From: CAYSCS01 sp964429695
GTDB taxonomy: Bacteria; Acidobacteriota; Aminicenantia; Aminicenantales; Aminicenantaceae
DNA: 42,618 bases
NCBI GenBank assembly: GCA_964429695.1
Contig: CAYSCS010000109.1
Span: 1 to 42,618 of the forward strand
Reading direction: 5' to 3'
The position numbers and the translations under genes are program-made. The notes under the pieces are model-generated. The model was not told the DNA's origin. It did not search any database and worked only from the letters and a program-made list of their open reading frames with translations. Positions 8,386 through 16,113 of this stretch are shown piece by piece (position 1 is the stretch's first letter; each line of letters begins with the position of its first letter).

Positions 8386-9546
8386 TCAGGGCAAAGGTTT
8401 ATTATCATCGCTTTTTATAAAAGTGAGGATTGTCGCCGAGATTATTGTCAGGCATAAAGAAAAATAGAGAGGGATAAAAATTCCTGCTTTCTCCCAGAGT
8501 AATCCAGCGACAAAGGATGCGGGAAGAGCACACAATCCTACAATCATCTGAAACGCTCCAAGACAGCTTGCCCTGAACTCTCCTGGAGCGAGCTCACACA
8601 CGTATGTCTTCTGCACGGGTTCGAGTGCACCTTTATGGGCGCCGTAGAGAACAAAAACAAGAAGTACCAACGGGAGTTTTTGGCTGAGGAGGAGCACAGA
8701 GCACACAGAAATCCAGAGGAAAAATGAAAGAAATAGCACCATTTTCCTTCCAATCTTATCCGATAATCTCCCAAAAGGAAGGGAAGAGAGGGAAGCCATG
8801 GCTGTAAAGAGAAGGTAGAGCAGAGGGATGAAACCAGTCTTAAAACCGAATTCCCTGGCATAAATCAAGAAAAATGAGTAGCTGAAGTTTCCCAAGGAAA
8901 AAATGGAACTAAGGAGAAGATAAAGGCGGAAATTCTTCCCCACATCTTTTAGCCTAATCCCTCTCGAAGCTCTTTGCATCCTTGTCCTTGGCTCACTGAT
9001 GAAAAATAAGATAAGGCCGAAACTCAATAGGGAGGGGAAAGCAGCAAGAGCAAAGAGGAGTCTGTATCCAAGCAGCGGGAAAAGGGCAATGCAGAGAAGA
9101 ATTCCAAAAACTGCACCTAGATTGTCCATGGTCCTGAGAAATCCAAAATTTCTCCCTCTTTCTTCTGGTGGTGAAATGTCGGCGATTAAAGCATCCCTTG
9201 GGGCGCTTCTTATTTTTCCTGTTCTATCGAGCATCCTGAAGGGGATGAGATGGAGCCATGTCCGAGAGAGAGAATACCCAAGCCTGGCACAGGAACCAAA
9301 TAAATATCCAGCCCAGATAAAAATTTTTCTCTTTTTTATCCTGTCAGATATGTACCCTGATGCAGCCTGGGAAAGAGAGACCAGGGCTTCTCCCAGACCG
9401 TCCAGAAATCCAAGAGCAGTCATGTTTGCCCTGAGCACAGTGGTGACAAAGAGAGGCCAGATGGGATAGATGATGTCAGAACCCAAGTCATTGAGGAAAG
9501 AAGAGAGAGCAAGGATTCTGATAGTCTTTTTGCTGCGATTTGCCAT
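8386..9546 (-). CDS. Major facilitator superfamily transporter
   Basis: A 386-aa hydrophobic protein with about 12 predicted membrane segments, in the length range of MFS drug/sugar exporters. MFS hallmarks are the loop 2-3 motif as GYISDRIKKRKIFIWAG, its second-half copy GRLSDKIGRKMVLFLS, and an opening LSSFLNDLGSDIIYPIWPLF typical of a group of predicted efflux permeases. It has no substrate-specific feature that I can identify. It stands alone on the minus strand, convergent with EF-G2 and divergent from the beta-lactamase-like gene. The shared intergenic region has promoters in both directions, so co-regulation with the hydrolase is possible but unproven. The Shine-Dalgarno site is weak. 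Confidence 0.88.
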   Translation of the reverse strand: MANRSKKTIRILALSSFLNDLGSDIIYPIWPLFVTTVLRANMTALGFLDGLGEALVSLSQAASGYISDRIKKRKIFIWAGYLFGSCARLGYSLSRTWLHLIPFRMLDRTGKIRSAPRDALIADISPPEERGRNFGFLRTMDNLGAVFGILLCIALFPLLGYRLLFALAAFPSLLSFGLILFFISEPRTRMQRASRGIRLKDVGKNFRLYLLLSSIFSLGNFSYSFFLIYAREFGFKTGFIPLLYLLFTAMASLSSLPFGRLSDKIGRKMVLFLSFFLWISVCSVLLLSQKLPLVLLVFVLYGAHKGALEPVQKTYVCELAPGEFRASCLGAFQMIVGLCALPASFVAGLLWEKAGIFIPLYFSLCLTIISATILTFIKSDDNKPLP

Positions 9547-9566
9547 TTTTGACTCTCAGAGGGTTG

Positions 9567-9596
9567 AGTATAAACTTAGAGGAACATGTTTGTAAA
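9567..9596 (-). promoter_or_regulatory. Putative promoter for MFS transporter
   Basis: On the minus strand TTTACA (9596-9591), 18-base spacer, TATACT (9572-9567), about 20 bases before the MFS start codon. Each hexamer matches five of six consensus bases. Confidence 0.55.
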
Positions 9597-9610
9597 CAGG
9601 GATAATTTGA

Positions 9611-9640
9611 TTGACAGAAGAAGGATTAATCTCCTATCAT
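9611..9640 (+). promoter_or_regulatory. Putative promoter for beta-lactamase-like gene
   Basis: Perfect TTGACA (9611-9616), 18-base spacer, TATCAT (9635-9640). The predicted leader is about 145 bases long. It is back to back with the MFS promoter at only 14 bases distance, so a regulator bound here could affect both genes. Confidence 0.6.
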
Positions 9641-9794
9641 AATTTTCCCTTTAATCCGAAAGTGCGATTTATTTATTCATAAATGTTGAGAGAAAATTGA
9701 AGTTCCTAAATAAAGCAAGATTTAGACCCAGCAAAAGGGAAGACGAAGAGGGTATTTTCTTACCTTGGCAATAAAATTAAGAAAGGAGGAGAAG

Positions 9795-10808
9795 ATGAAG
9801 CTCAGAAAACCACTGGCTCTTTTACTCCTGACTATTTTTTCTTTCTCCCTTTCCATTTCAAAGGAGGATGAAGGAACCCCTATCGCAAAAATTGAGAGAT
9901 TGAAAAGTCAGATTGAAGAAGCAACTCAAAACATGAGAGGCGTTGCGGGTATTTCCTTAAAGCATCTTGAATCAGGGGAGGCGCTTTCCATAAACGATGA
10001 TATCTATTTCCCTATGGCCAGTGTCTTTAAGATTCCTATCTTAATAGAAGTGATGGCTCAGGTAGAGGAGGGGAAGCTTAGCTTAGAGGAAGAAGTGGAG
10101 ATAAAAAAGAGTGATCAGCACTTGGGGAGCGGCATGATTTCTGATTATGATGTTCCCGGGATCAAACTCTCTATTCGAAATCTTATTAATTTGATGATGA
10201 TCATCAGCGATAATTCTGCAACTGATATCCTTCTTAATCGTGTTGGAATAGAAAATATTAACAAGAGGCTCCATGACTGGGGGATAGAAGAAATCACCGT
10301 GAACAGGACTTGTCAGAATATAATCATAGATTTCATGGGCCTTGATTTGGAGAAGTATAAAGACCTTAGTTCAAAAGAGCTCATGAATGTGTACCTCCAA
10401 GAAAAGAAGAAAAATCCCGATTATTTTACTAGCGCTGAAAAAAAATTTAGCTCCATCCTCAAGGACCAAGCTACTCCTCGTGCCATGAACAGGCTTCTAG
10501 AGATGATCTTTAAAAAAGAAATTCTCGAGGAACAAAGCTGCGAACACATCCTCTCGGTTATGCTCCGCTGTCAAACAGGTGAAAAAAGGATTAAGGGGCA
10601 ACTCCCACCTCACACTAAAGTGGCTCACAAGACAGGGACTATAGGAGGGACAGTAAACGATAGCGGGATAATCTACCTTCCTTATGGGCTAGGGCATGTG
10701 GCAATAACTGTTTTCACCAAGGATATGGAGCATGAGATGGAAAAGGTGGAAGAATTAATCGCTCATATTTCAAGATTTGTTTATGATTATTTCTGCTTCA
10801 CCCTTTAA
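9795..10808 (+). CDS. Secreted class A beta-lactamase-like serine hydrolase
   Basis: I place the start at ATG 9795, directly after AAAGGAGGA, rather than at an upstream TTG at 9765. This gives 337 aa beginning with a clear signal peptide (MKLRKPLALLLLTIFSFSLS). The three active-site motifs of the class A/PBP fold are present: Ser76-x-x-Lys79 (SVFK), Ser138-Asp139-Asn140, and Lys279-Thr-Gly281. The spacing between the first two matches TEM-type enzymes, but about 37 extra residues lie between SDN and KTG. The omega loop reads NRTCQN, with Cys173 where Glu166 would align, so the usual deacylation base is not evident. It then resumes with the conserved TPRAMNRLLE. Family membership (beta-lactamase2 type) is firm; true beta-lactam hydrolysis is doubtful, and a peptidoglycan peptidase or esterase is an alternative. 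Confidence 0.85.
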   Translation: MKLRKPLALLLLTIFSFSLSISKEDEGTPIAKIERLKSQIEEATQNMRGVAGISLKHLESGEALSINDDIYFPMASVFKIPILIEVMAQVEEGKLSLEEEVEIKKSDQHLGSGMISDYDVPGIKLSIRNLINLMMIISDNSATDILLNRVGIENINKRLHDWGIEEITVNRTCQNIIIDFMGLDLEKYKDLSSKELMNVYLQEKKKNPDYFTSAEKKFSSILKDQATPRAMNRLLEMIFKKEILEEQSCEHILSVMLRCQTGEKRIKGQLPPHTKVAHKTGTIGGTVNDSGIIYLPYGLGHVAITVFTKDMEHEMEKVEELIAHISRFVYDYFCFTL

Positions 10809-10815
10809 AAAGGGT
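10800..10815 (+). terminator. Weak AT-rich hairpin at the end of the hydrolase gene
   Basis: ACCCTTT (10800-10806) pairs with AAAGGGT (10809-10815) across the stop codon; a run of six T follows only at 10827-10832. It lies between convergent genes, where a terminator is expected, but the gap before the T-run makes it a weak candidate. Confidence 0.3.
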
Positions 10816-10832
10816 CTTAAAATAAATTTTTT

Positions 10833-11702
10833 CTAACCGAGAGCGTCTTTCACTTTCTGACCTATCTCGGCCGGACTTTTTGCCACCAAGACTCCAGCCT
10901 TCTCCAAAGCCTCCATTTTTTCCTTAGCCGTTCCCTTCCCACCTGCAATTATTGCTCCTGCATGACCCATCCTTCTTCCAGGAGGAGCAGTTTGTCCAGC
11001 AATAAAGCCCACCACGGGCTTTATAAACTCTCTTCTTATGTATTCGGCAGCTTCTTCCTCTGCACTTCCCCCTATTTCTCCGATGAGGATTACTGCTTCC
11101 GTCTCGCTATCTCTTTTAAAAAGCTTCAGCAGGTCTATGAAATTCATGCCAACTATCGGGTCACCACCAATTCCCACGGCTGTGGATTGTCCATAACCGA
11201 GTCTTGTAACCTGGTCAACTGCTTCATAGGTTAGAGTCCCTGAGCGAGAGATTATCCCGCAACAGCCAGGTTTATGGATATGTCCAGGCATGATGCCAAT
11301 CTTAGATTTTCCTGGTGAGATGATGCCCGGCGTGTTAGGGCCGATGAGAAGGCAATCTTTCCCTTTGAGGAATTGCTTTACCTTGATCATGTCGAAAGTT
11401 GGAATTCCCTCGGTGATGCACACAATTATTTTTATTCCCGCATCCGCGGCTTCCATGATAGCATCAGCGGCGAAATAGGCAGGGACAAATATAGCCGAGG
11501 CATTTGCGCCCTCATTTTCCACGGCTTCGGCAACATAATTAAAGACAGGGACATTTAGATGAATCATACCTCCTTTTCCTGGAGTGACCCCCGCAACAAT
11601 CTTAGTTCCATATTCCTGCATCCTTTGAGTATGAAAGGTTCCTTCTCCTCCCGTAATCCCTTGTACCACAACCCTCGTTCTCTCATCAATGAGAATGCTC
11701 AT
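10833..11702 (-). CDS. sucD: Succinyl-CoA ligase (ADP/GDP-forming) alpha subunit
   Basis: With SucC it interconverts succinyl-CoA and succinate with substrate-level phosphorylation. The 289-aa length matches SucD. It has an N-terminal CoA-binding Rossmann domain opening with VVVQGITGGEGTFHT, the CoA-ligase segment CITEGIPTFDM, PNTPGIISPG, and the phosphohistidine loop MGHAGAIIAGGKGTA. It follows sucC by 11 bases and is the last gene of the TCA run on this strand. The Shine-Dalgarno AAGGAG lies just before its ATG. Confidence 0.96.
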   Translation of the reverse strand: MSILIDERTRVVVQGITGGEGTFHTQRMQEYGTKIVAGVTPGKGGMIHLNVPVFNYVAEAVENEGANASAIFVPAYFAADAIMEAADAGIKIIVCITEGIPTFDMIKVKQFLKGKDCLLIGPNTPGIISPGKSKIGIMPGHIHKPGCCGIISRSGTLTYEAVDQVTRLGYGQSTAVGIGGDPIVGMNFIDLLKLFKRDSETEAVILIGEIGGSAEEEAAEYIRREFIKPVVGFIAGQTAPPGRRMGHAGAIIAGGKGTAKEKMEALEKAGVLVAKSPAEIGQKVKDALG

Positions 11703-11713
11703 ATCAAGCTCCT

Positions 11714-12877
11714 TTATTGATTCTTTAGCAGGGAGACGACTTTCTCTGCTGCCTCTTTCATGCTTGTTGCAGGATAAAAGGTGAGTCCAGATTCTTCTAA
11801 GATTTTTTTCCCTAGGTCAACGTTTGTTCCTTCCAGCCTGACCACCATGGGAATAGGAAGGCCGATTTCTTTCGCTGCCTTCACGATTCCGTTGGCCACA
11901 AGGTCACAGCGAACTATCCCCCCGAAGATGTTAATCAAAGCAGCTTTTGCGCCTTTATCAGAAACGAGTATCTTGAAGGCATTCTTAACAGCTTCTTCTG
12001 AAACTCCTCCTCCAACATCTAAAAAATTAGCCGGCATGCCACCTGAATGCATGATGATGTCCATGGTAGCCATGGCTAAGCCTGCTCCATTGACCATACA
12101 GCCCACGTTCCCTTCAAGTTTAATGTAATTCAGGTTGTATTTTGAGGCCTCTACTTCAAGCGGATCTTCTTCATCTAAATCTCTCATCTCTTTTATTTCC
12201 GGGTGTCGTCCAAGAGCGTTGTCGTCAAAATTCATCTTGGCGTCGAGAGCAAGCACATTTCCTTGCTTGGTGACGATGAGAGGGTTAATTTCAGCAAGAG
12301 AAGCATCTGTTGCTTCAAAGGCCCTATAAAGAGAAGAAATAAACTTGATAGCCTGTCTAAAAGGTTCTCCCTCGAGCCTCAATTTAAAGGCAAGTTTCCT
12401 TGCCTGAAAGGGTTGAAACCCTGCGGCTGGGTGTACATATTCTTTATAAATTAGCTCTGGATTTTCAGCAGCAACTTTTTCTATCTCAACTCCCCCTTCT
12501 GAAGAAGCCATCACTACTGGGGCTTCTTTAGCACGGTCTATTACTATTCCCAGATAAAGCTCTCTTTCAATCTCGAGCGCTTCTTCAACCAAGATTCTCC
12601 TCACTTTCTTCCCCTGAGGACCTGTTTGATGGGTAATCAAGGTCATTCCGATCATCTCTTTGGCTATTTTTTCCGCATCTTGGGGGTTTTCAGCGATTTT
12701 GATTCCTCCCCCTTTTCCCCTTCCTCCAGCATGAATCTGCGCCTTTAGCACTACTCGACCCCCGATTCTTTCCGCTATCTCCTTCGCTTTTTGAGGAGAT
12801 TCGGCAACCTCACCCCTTGGAATCTGGACACCATATTTATTGAGTATTTGTTTAGCCTGAAATTCATGAATCTTCAT
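11714..12877 (-). CDS. sucC: Succinyl-CoA ligase (ADP/GDP-forming) beta subunit
   Basis: The 387-aa product is the nucleotide-binding subunit. The N-terminal ATP-grasp domain begins KIHEFQAKQILNKYGV and contains the GGRGKGGGIKIA loop; the metal-binding region has EINPLIVT and ALDAKMNFDDNA; the C-terminal ligase domain has NFLDVGGGVSEEAV and NIFGGIVRCD. Length matches the family (385-390 aa). ADP or GDP preference cannot be assigned safely. It pairs with sucD 11 bases downstream. The 114-base gap to the fumarase gene upstream holds no gene and no convincing promoter; the Shine-Dalgarno is AAAGGAAA. Confidence 0.96.
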   Translation of the reverse strand: MKIHEFQAKQILNKYGVQIPRGEVAESPQKAKEIAERIGGRVVLKAQIHAGGRGKGGGIKIAENPQDAEKIAKEMIGMTLITHQTGPQGKKVRRILVEEALEIERELYLGIVIDRAKEAPVVMASSEGGVEIEKVAAENPELIYKEYVHPAAGFQPFQARKLAFKLRLEGEPFRQAIKFISSLYRAFEATDASLAEINPLIVTKQGNVLALDAKMNFDDNALGRHPEIKEMRDLDEEDPLEVEASKYNLNYIKLEGNVGCMVNGAGLAMATMDIIMHSGGMPANFLDVGGGVSEEAVKNAFKILVSDKGAKAALINIFGGIVRCDLVANGIVKAAKEIGLPIPMVVRLEGTNVDLGKKILEESGLTFYPATSMKEAAEKVVSLLKNQ

Positions 12878-12991
12878 TCTTTATTTCCTTTTAATCTAAG
12901 TTAAACTAAGATATGAGCTTCTCAGGGCTCTGCCTTAAACTTACGTTTCGACTTCAAAAAGATAAGGGTAATACCGAATTGTTCAGGGCCT

Positions 12992-13555
12992 TCAATCTCT
13001 CCTGTAGGCTTTTTTCCCTTCTTCGTAAAGGTCTCCGCCATACATGTCGTTAATGACGATGCAGGGAAATTCTTTCACCTTAATCCTTCTGATTGCTTCA
13101 GGTCCAAGTTCTGGATAGGCTATGACTTCAGATTCGAGGATACTTTTGGAAATTAGGGCTCCTGCTCCACCGACTGCAGCAAGGTAGATAGCCTTGTATT
13201 TCTTTAAAGATTCTTTTACCTCTTCGCTCCTCTCACCCTTTCCTATTGTTCCCTTTAGACCAAGGGAATGGAGTGTGGGAGCGTAGGAATCCATCCTGTA
13301 ACTAGTGGTGGGTCCTGCAGAACCAATCGGTTTTCCAGGGCGAGCAGGTGTCGGACCTACATAATAGATCAACTGTCCTCTGATATCAATGGGCAGTTGT
13401 TTTCCCTCTTTGATGAGGTCGATCAGCTTTTTGTGGGCAGAGTCCCTACCTGTCAATAGGTATCCTGTTATATAAACCTTGTCTCCAGCCCTGAGTTTGG
13501 CTATTACCTCATCAGAAACCGGTGTCTCTATTCTATGTTCTGCCATTCTCGTCAA
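12992..13555 (-). CDS. Fumarate hydratase class I, beta subunit (Fe-S hydrolyase C-terminal type)
   Basis: The 187-aa protein corresponds to the C-terminal half of one-chain class I fumarases or the beta subunit of two-subunit enzymes. Recognisable segments are GDKVYITGYLLTGRDSAHK, YVGPTPARPGKPIGSAGPTT, YRMDSYAPTLHSLGLKG, and a C-terminal FPCIVINDMYGGDLY. Together with the alpha subunit it would hydrate fumarate to malate. Its ATG overlaps the mdh stop by four bases, coupling it to malate dehydrogenase, which uses the product. The alpha subunit, which ligates the 4Fe-4S cluster, is absent from the window. Tartrate dehydratase beta is a homologous alternative, but the mdh neighbour favours fumarase. 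Confidence 0.92.
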   Translation of the reverse strand: MTRMAEHRIETPVSDEVIAKLRAGDKVYITGYLLTGRDSAHKKLIDLIKEGKQLPIDIRGQLIYYVGPTPARPGKPIGSAGPTTSYRMDSYAPTLHSLGLKGTIGKGERSEEVKESLKKYKAIYLAAVGGAGALISKSILESEVIAYPELGPEAIRRIKVKEFPCIVINDMYGGDLYEEGKKAYRRD

Positions 13556-14481
13556 AACTTACAAAGTTCGACCACAGAGCGGACTGCAGCAGCTGATTTC
13601 TTAATGGCCTCTTTTTCTTCATCTGTAAGGTCTATTTCGATGATTTCTTCTACTCCGTTGGATCCGAGCTTTATGGGAACTCCAAAATAGAGGTCATGAA
13701 TGCCGTACTCTCCTTCGAGATAGGCGGCACAGGGAAGGATCTTTTTCTTATCTTTGATGATTGACTCAACCATTTCAGTCACGGCTAGGGAAGGTGCATA
13801 ATAAGCGCTACCGGTCTTGAGATATTTTACGATTTCCCCTCCTCCCATTCTGGTCCTTTCGATAATGGCATCTATTCTATCTTTGGGCAGAAAATGGGAA
13901 ATGGGAATTCCTGCAACCGTGGTATAGCGAGCTATGGGGACCATGGTGTCTCCATGACCACCCAGAACAAGAGCCTGAATGCATTCAACTGAAACATTGA
14001 GCTCCATGGCAATGAAGGTTCTGAAGCGAGTCGTATCTAAGATTCCTGCCATTCCAAATACCCTATTCTTAGGAAAACCACTCACCTTGTATGCTGTCCA
14101 GGCCATGGCATCTAAGGGATTGGAAACAACCAGAAGAATACAATTAGGGGAGTACTTGATGACCTGTTCGGTCACAGATTTTACGATTCCAAAATTCACC
14201 CCAACCAATTCATCACGACTCATGCCTGGTTTTCTGGGAACACCAGCTGTAATGACTACTATGTCAGAATTTGCGGTGTCGGCGTAGGAATTAGTCCCGA
14301 TGACTCTGGAATCATACCCTCCGACTGGTCCACCTTCGAGGATATCCAGTCCTTTTCCTATGGGCATGTCCTCGATGATGTCGAGCAGAACCACATCCGC
14401 AAGCTCTTTCTCTGCAATCTTAAATGCAGTTACCTCACCCACATGACCAGCGCCAATTACGGTTACCTTTTTTCTCATCAT
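13552..14481 (-). CDS. mdh: Malate dehydrogenase (LDH-like type)
   Basis: NAD-dependent malate/oxaloacetate interconversion. The 309-aa protein opens with the Rossmann motif VTVIGAGHVGEVTAFKI. The acidic residue ending beta-strand 2 (VVLLDIIED) predicts NAD over NADP. Substrate residues lie in VITAGVPRKPGMSRDEL, with the malate-type Arg pair, and the catalytic His in VLGGHGDTMVP. It resembles the lactate-dehydrogenase-like MDH group. The Shine-Dalgarno GAGGAGG precedes tandem ATG codons, of which the first is used here. It lies 129 bases after icd and overlaps the fumarase beta gene. I see no clear promoter of its own in that gap. Confidence 0.95.
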   Translation of the reverse strand: MMRKKVTVIGAGHVGEVTAFKIAEKELADVVLLDIIEDMPIGKGLDILEGGPVGGYDSRVIGTNSYADTANSDIVVITAGVPRKPGMSRDELVGVNFGIVKSVTEQVIKYSPNCILLVVSNPLDAMAWTAYKVSGFPKNRVFGMAGILDTTRFRTFIAMELNVSVECIQALVLGGHGDTMVPIARYTTVAGIPISHFLPKDRIDAIIERTRMGGGEIVKYLKTGSAYYAPSLAVTEMVESIIKDKKKILPCAAYLEGEYGIHDLYFGVPIKLGSNGVEEIIEIDLTDEEKEAIKKSAAAVRSVVELCKF

Positions 14482-14610
14482 TATACCTCCTCTTTCTATG
14501 ATATTTTATGAAAAAATTTTATTTGAAACCTGAAATATAATTCAGATTTTCTCTTCAGTCAAGAAGAGCAATCCTTGCTTTCTTGTTTCCTACTACTTAC
14601 TTTGAAAGAT

Positions 14611-15813
14611 TTAAGCAAGAGCGAAACTCTCCCACTTGTTCTTCAAATTTGGATCCTTAAGCGTCTCCATCAGGTAATCTGCAAATTCTTCTCCCGTGGC
14701 TCCTGTGTCTCTTCCGGTTACGACGAGTTTCTTCTCGTACTGTCCGCAGATATCAAGGGCCATTTCTAGATTCTTCGCTCTCTCCGGATACCCGATATGG
14801 TTTATTAGAAAAGCAGCTGCCCTAATCATGCTTGAGGGGTCGGCATATTTAGCTCTTCCTTCTTTAACCATTCGAGGTGCAGAGCCATGGATGGCTTCAA
14901 ACATGGCATACTTTTTGCCAATGTTTGCGCTCCCTGCTGTTCCCACTCCTCCCTGAAATTCAGCCGCTTCATCTGTAAGAATATCTCCATAGAGGTTGGG
15001 AAGGGCTATCACTCTGAACTGAGTTCTTCTTTTGGGGTCCACGAGTTTGGCAGTCATGATGTCTATGTACCAGTCATCGACTTCTATCTCCGGGTATTCT
15101 TTCGCGATTTTATAGCCAATGTCTAGAAATTTTCCGTCTGTGGTTTTGATGACATTTGCCTTTGTGACTATGGTCACTCTGTTTATTTTGTTCTTTCTCG
15201 CGTATTCAAAGGCCAATCTTATGATTCTTTCTGCACCCTGGGTTGTAGTCACTGTGAAGTCGATGGCTAAGTCATCTGTAACATTTATTCCCTTGCTTCC
15301 CATGATGTAGGCGCCCTCAGTGTTTTCTCGGAAGAATGTCCAGTCTATCCCTTCCTTTGGGACTCTCACGGGTCTTACGTTGGCGAAGAGGTCTAGATAG
15401 CGTCGCATGGCCACATTTGCGCTTTCTATGTTGGGCCAGGGGTCCCCCTTCCTGGGGGTGGTTGTTGGACCTTTAAGCGTTACATGGCACTTCTTGATTT
15501 CTTCTAACACATCGTCAGGAATGGCTTTGTTGTGTTTGGCACGATTTTCAATCGTCAATCCTTCGATGTTTCTGAACTCAACTTTTCCGCTCCGCAACTC
15601 ATCCTCTAATATGAATTCAAGAACACGCCTCGATTCCTTTGCGATATAAGGACCGATTCCATCTCCACCGATGATGCCGATGATGATGGGCTTGATCTTT
15701 GAATAATCAATCCACTCAGGAGCCTTTTTCATCTCTTCCACTCTCTTGAGTTGCTCCTCGATGATTTGGCCGAAGTATTCTTTAGCTCTTTCTATTTGTG
15801 TTTTATCTATCAT
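14611..15813 (-). CDS. icd: Isocitrate dehydrogenase (isocitrate/isopropylmalate dehydrogenase family)
   Basis: Oxidative decarboxylation of isocitrate to 2-oxoglutarate. The 400-aa product has the family motifs GGDGIGPYIA, LKGPTTTPRKGDPWPNIE, the substrate loop FFRENTEGAY, and NLYGDILTDEAAEFQGGVG followed by FEAIHGSAP. The substrate loop has Thr where the E. coli enzyme has its regulatory Ser (RENS), so classic IDH kinase control is unlikely. The cofactor loop after HGSAP (RMVKEGRAKYADP) fits neither the textbook NADP nor NAD pattern, so the cofactor is left open. Context with acnB, mdh and sucCD supports IDH over isopropylmalate dehydrogenase. It has a good AAGGGAGGA ribosome site and a promoter in the divergent spacer. 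Confidence 0.9.
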   Translation of the reverse strand: MIDKTQIERAKEYFGQIIEEQLKRVEEMKKAPEWIDYSKIKPIIIGIIGGDGIGPYIAKESRRVLEFILEDELRSGKVEFRNIEGLTIENRAKHNKAIPDDVLEEIKKCHVTLKGPTTTPRKGDPWPNIESANVAMRRYLDLFANVRPVRVPKEGIDWTFFRENTEGAYIMGSKGINVTDDLAIDFTVTTTQGAERIIRLAFEYARKNKINRVTIVTKANVIKTTDGKFLDIGYKIAKEYPEIEVDDWYIDIMTAKLVDPKRRTQFRVIALPNLYGDILTDEAAEFQGGVGTAGSANIGKKYAMFEAIHGSAPRMVKEGRAKYADPSSMIRAAAFLINHIGYPERAKNLEMALDICGQYEKKLVVTGRDTGATGEEFADYLMETLKDPNLKNKWESFALA

Positions 15814-15854
15814 TATTCCTCCCTTAATCTTATGAATTATGGATAGGAAAAAAT

Positions 15855-15882
15855 ATTATATTTTTTTGGGGATGAAAATCAA
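15855..15882 (-). promoter_or_regulatory. Putative promoter for the icd-mdh-fumarase-sucCD run
   Basis: On the minus strand TTGATT (15882-15877), 16-base spacer, perfect TATAAT (15860-15855), about 40 bases before the icd start. The 300-base spacer 15814-16113 holds this promoter and the acnB promoter and no gene. Confidence 0.6.
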
Positions 15883-16062
15883 CCTAAAATTATCTTTAAA
15901 GAAGGATTCTTTAATAACGTTAGCTTCAACGCTTTTTCAATTTCATGATTCTTTCAGGGCTGATCTCAATCTTTAGGATTCTTTTTTCTTTATCATTATT
16001 AATCCCTATGGAAAGGCTCTTTTTAAATAAAACAAAGAAAAACCGATTTGGAGACTTACTTT

Positions 16063-16091
16063 TTGACAAAAAGAACTAATCGTTTTATATA
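16063..16091 (+). promoter_or_regulatory. Putative strong promoter for acnB
   Basis: Perfect TTGACA (16063-16068), optimal 17-base spacer, TATATA (16086-16091). The predicted transcript start falls about 15 bases before the ATG, leaving a very short leader that still includes the GGAGG Shine-Dalgarno at 16103-16107. Confidence 0.7.
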
Positions 16092-16113
16092 AGTTAAAAA
16101 ATGGAGGCTTGAT

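Noticed and set aside
8999..9469. 156-aa plus-strand open frame inside the MFS transporter gene
   Set aside because: The minus-strand MFS motifs and membrane pattern are convincing; this frame is rich in Arg, Lys and Ser with no family match.
9795..10808. Antibiotic-resistance beta-lactamase
   Set aside because: The omega-loop Glu is not evident and there is an insertion before KTG, so calling it a resistance gene would overstate the evidence.
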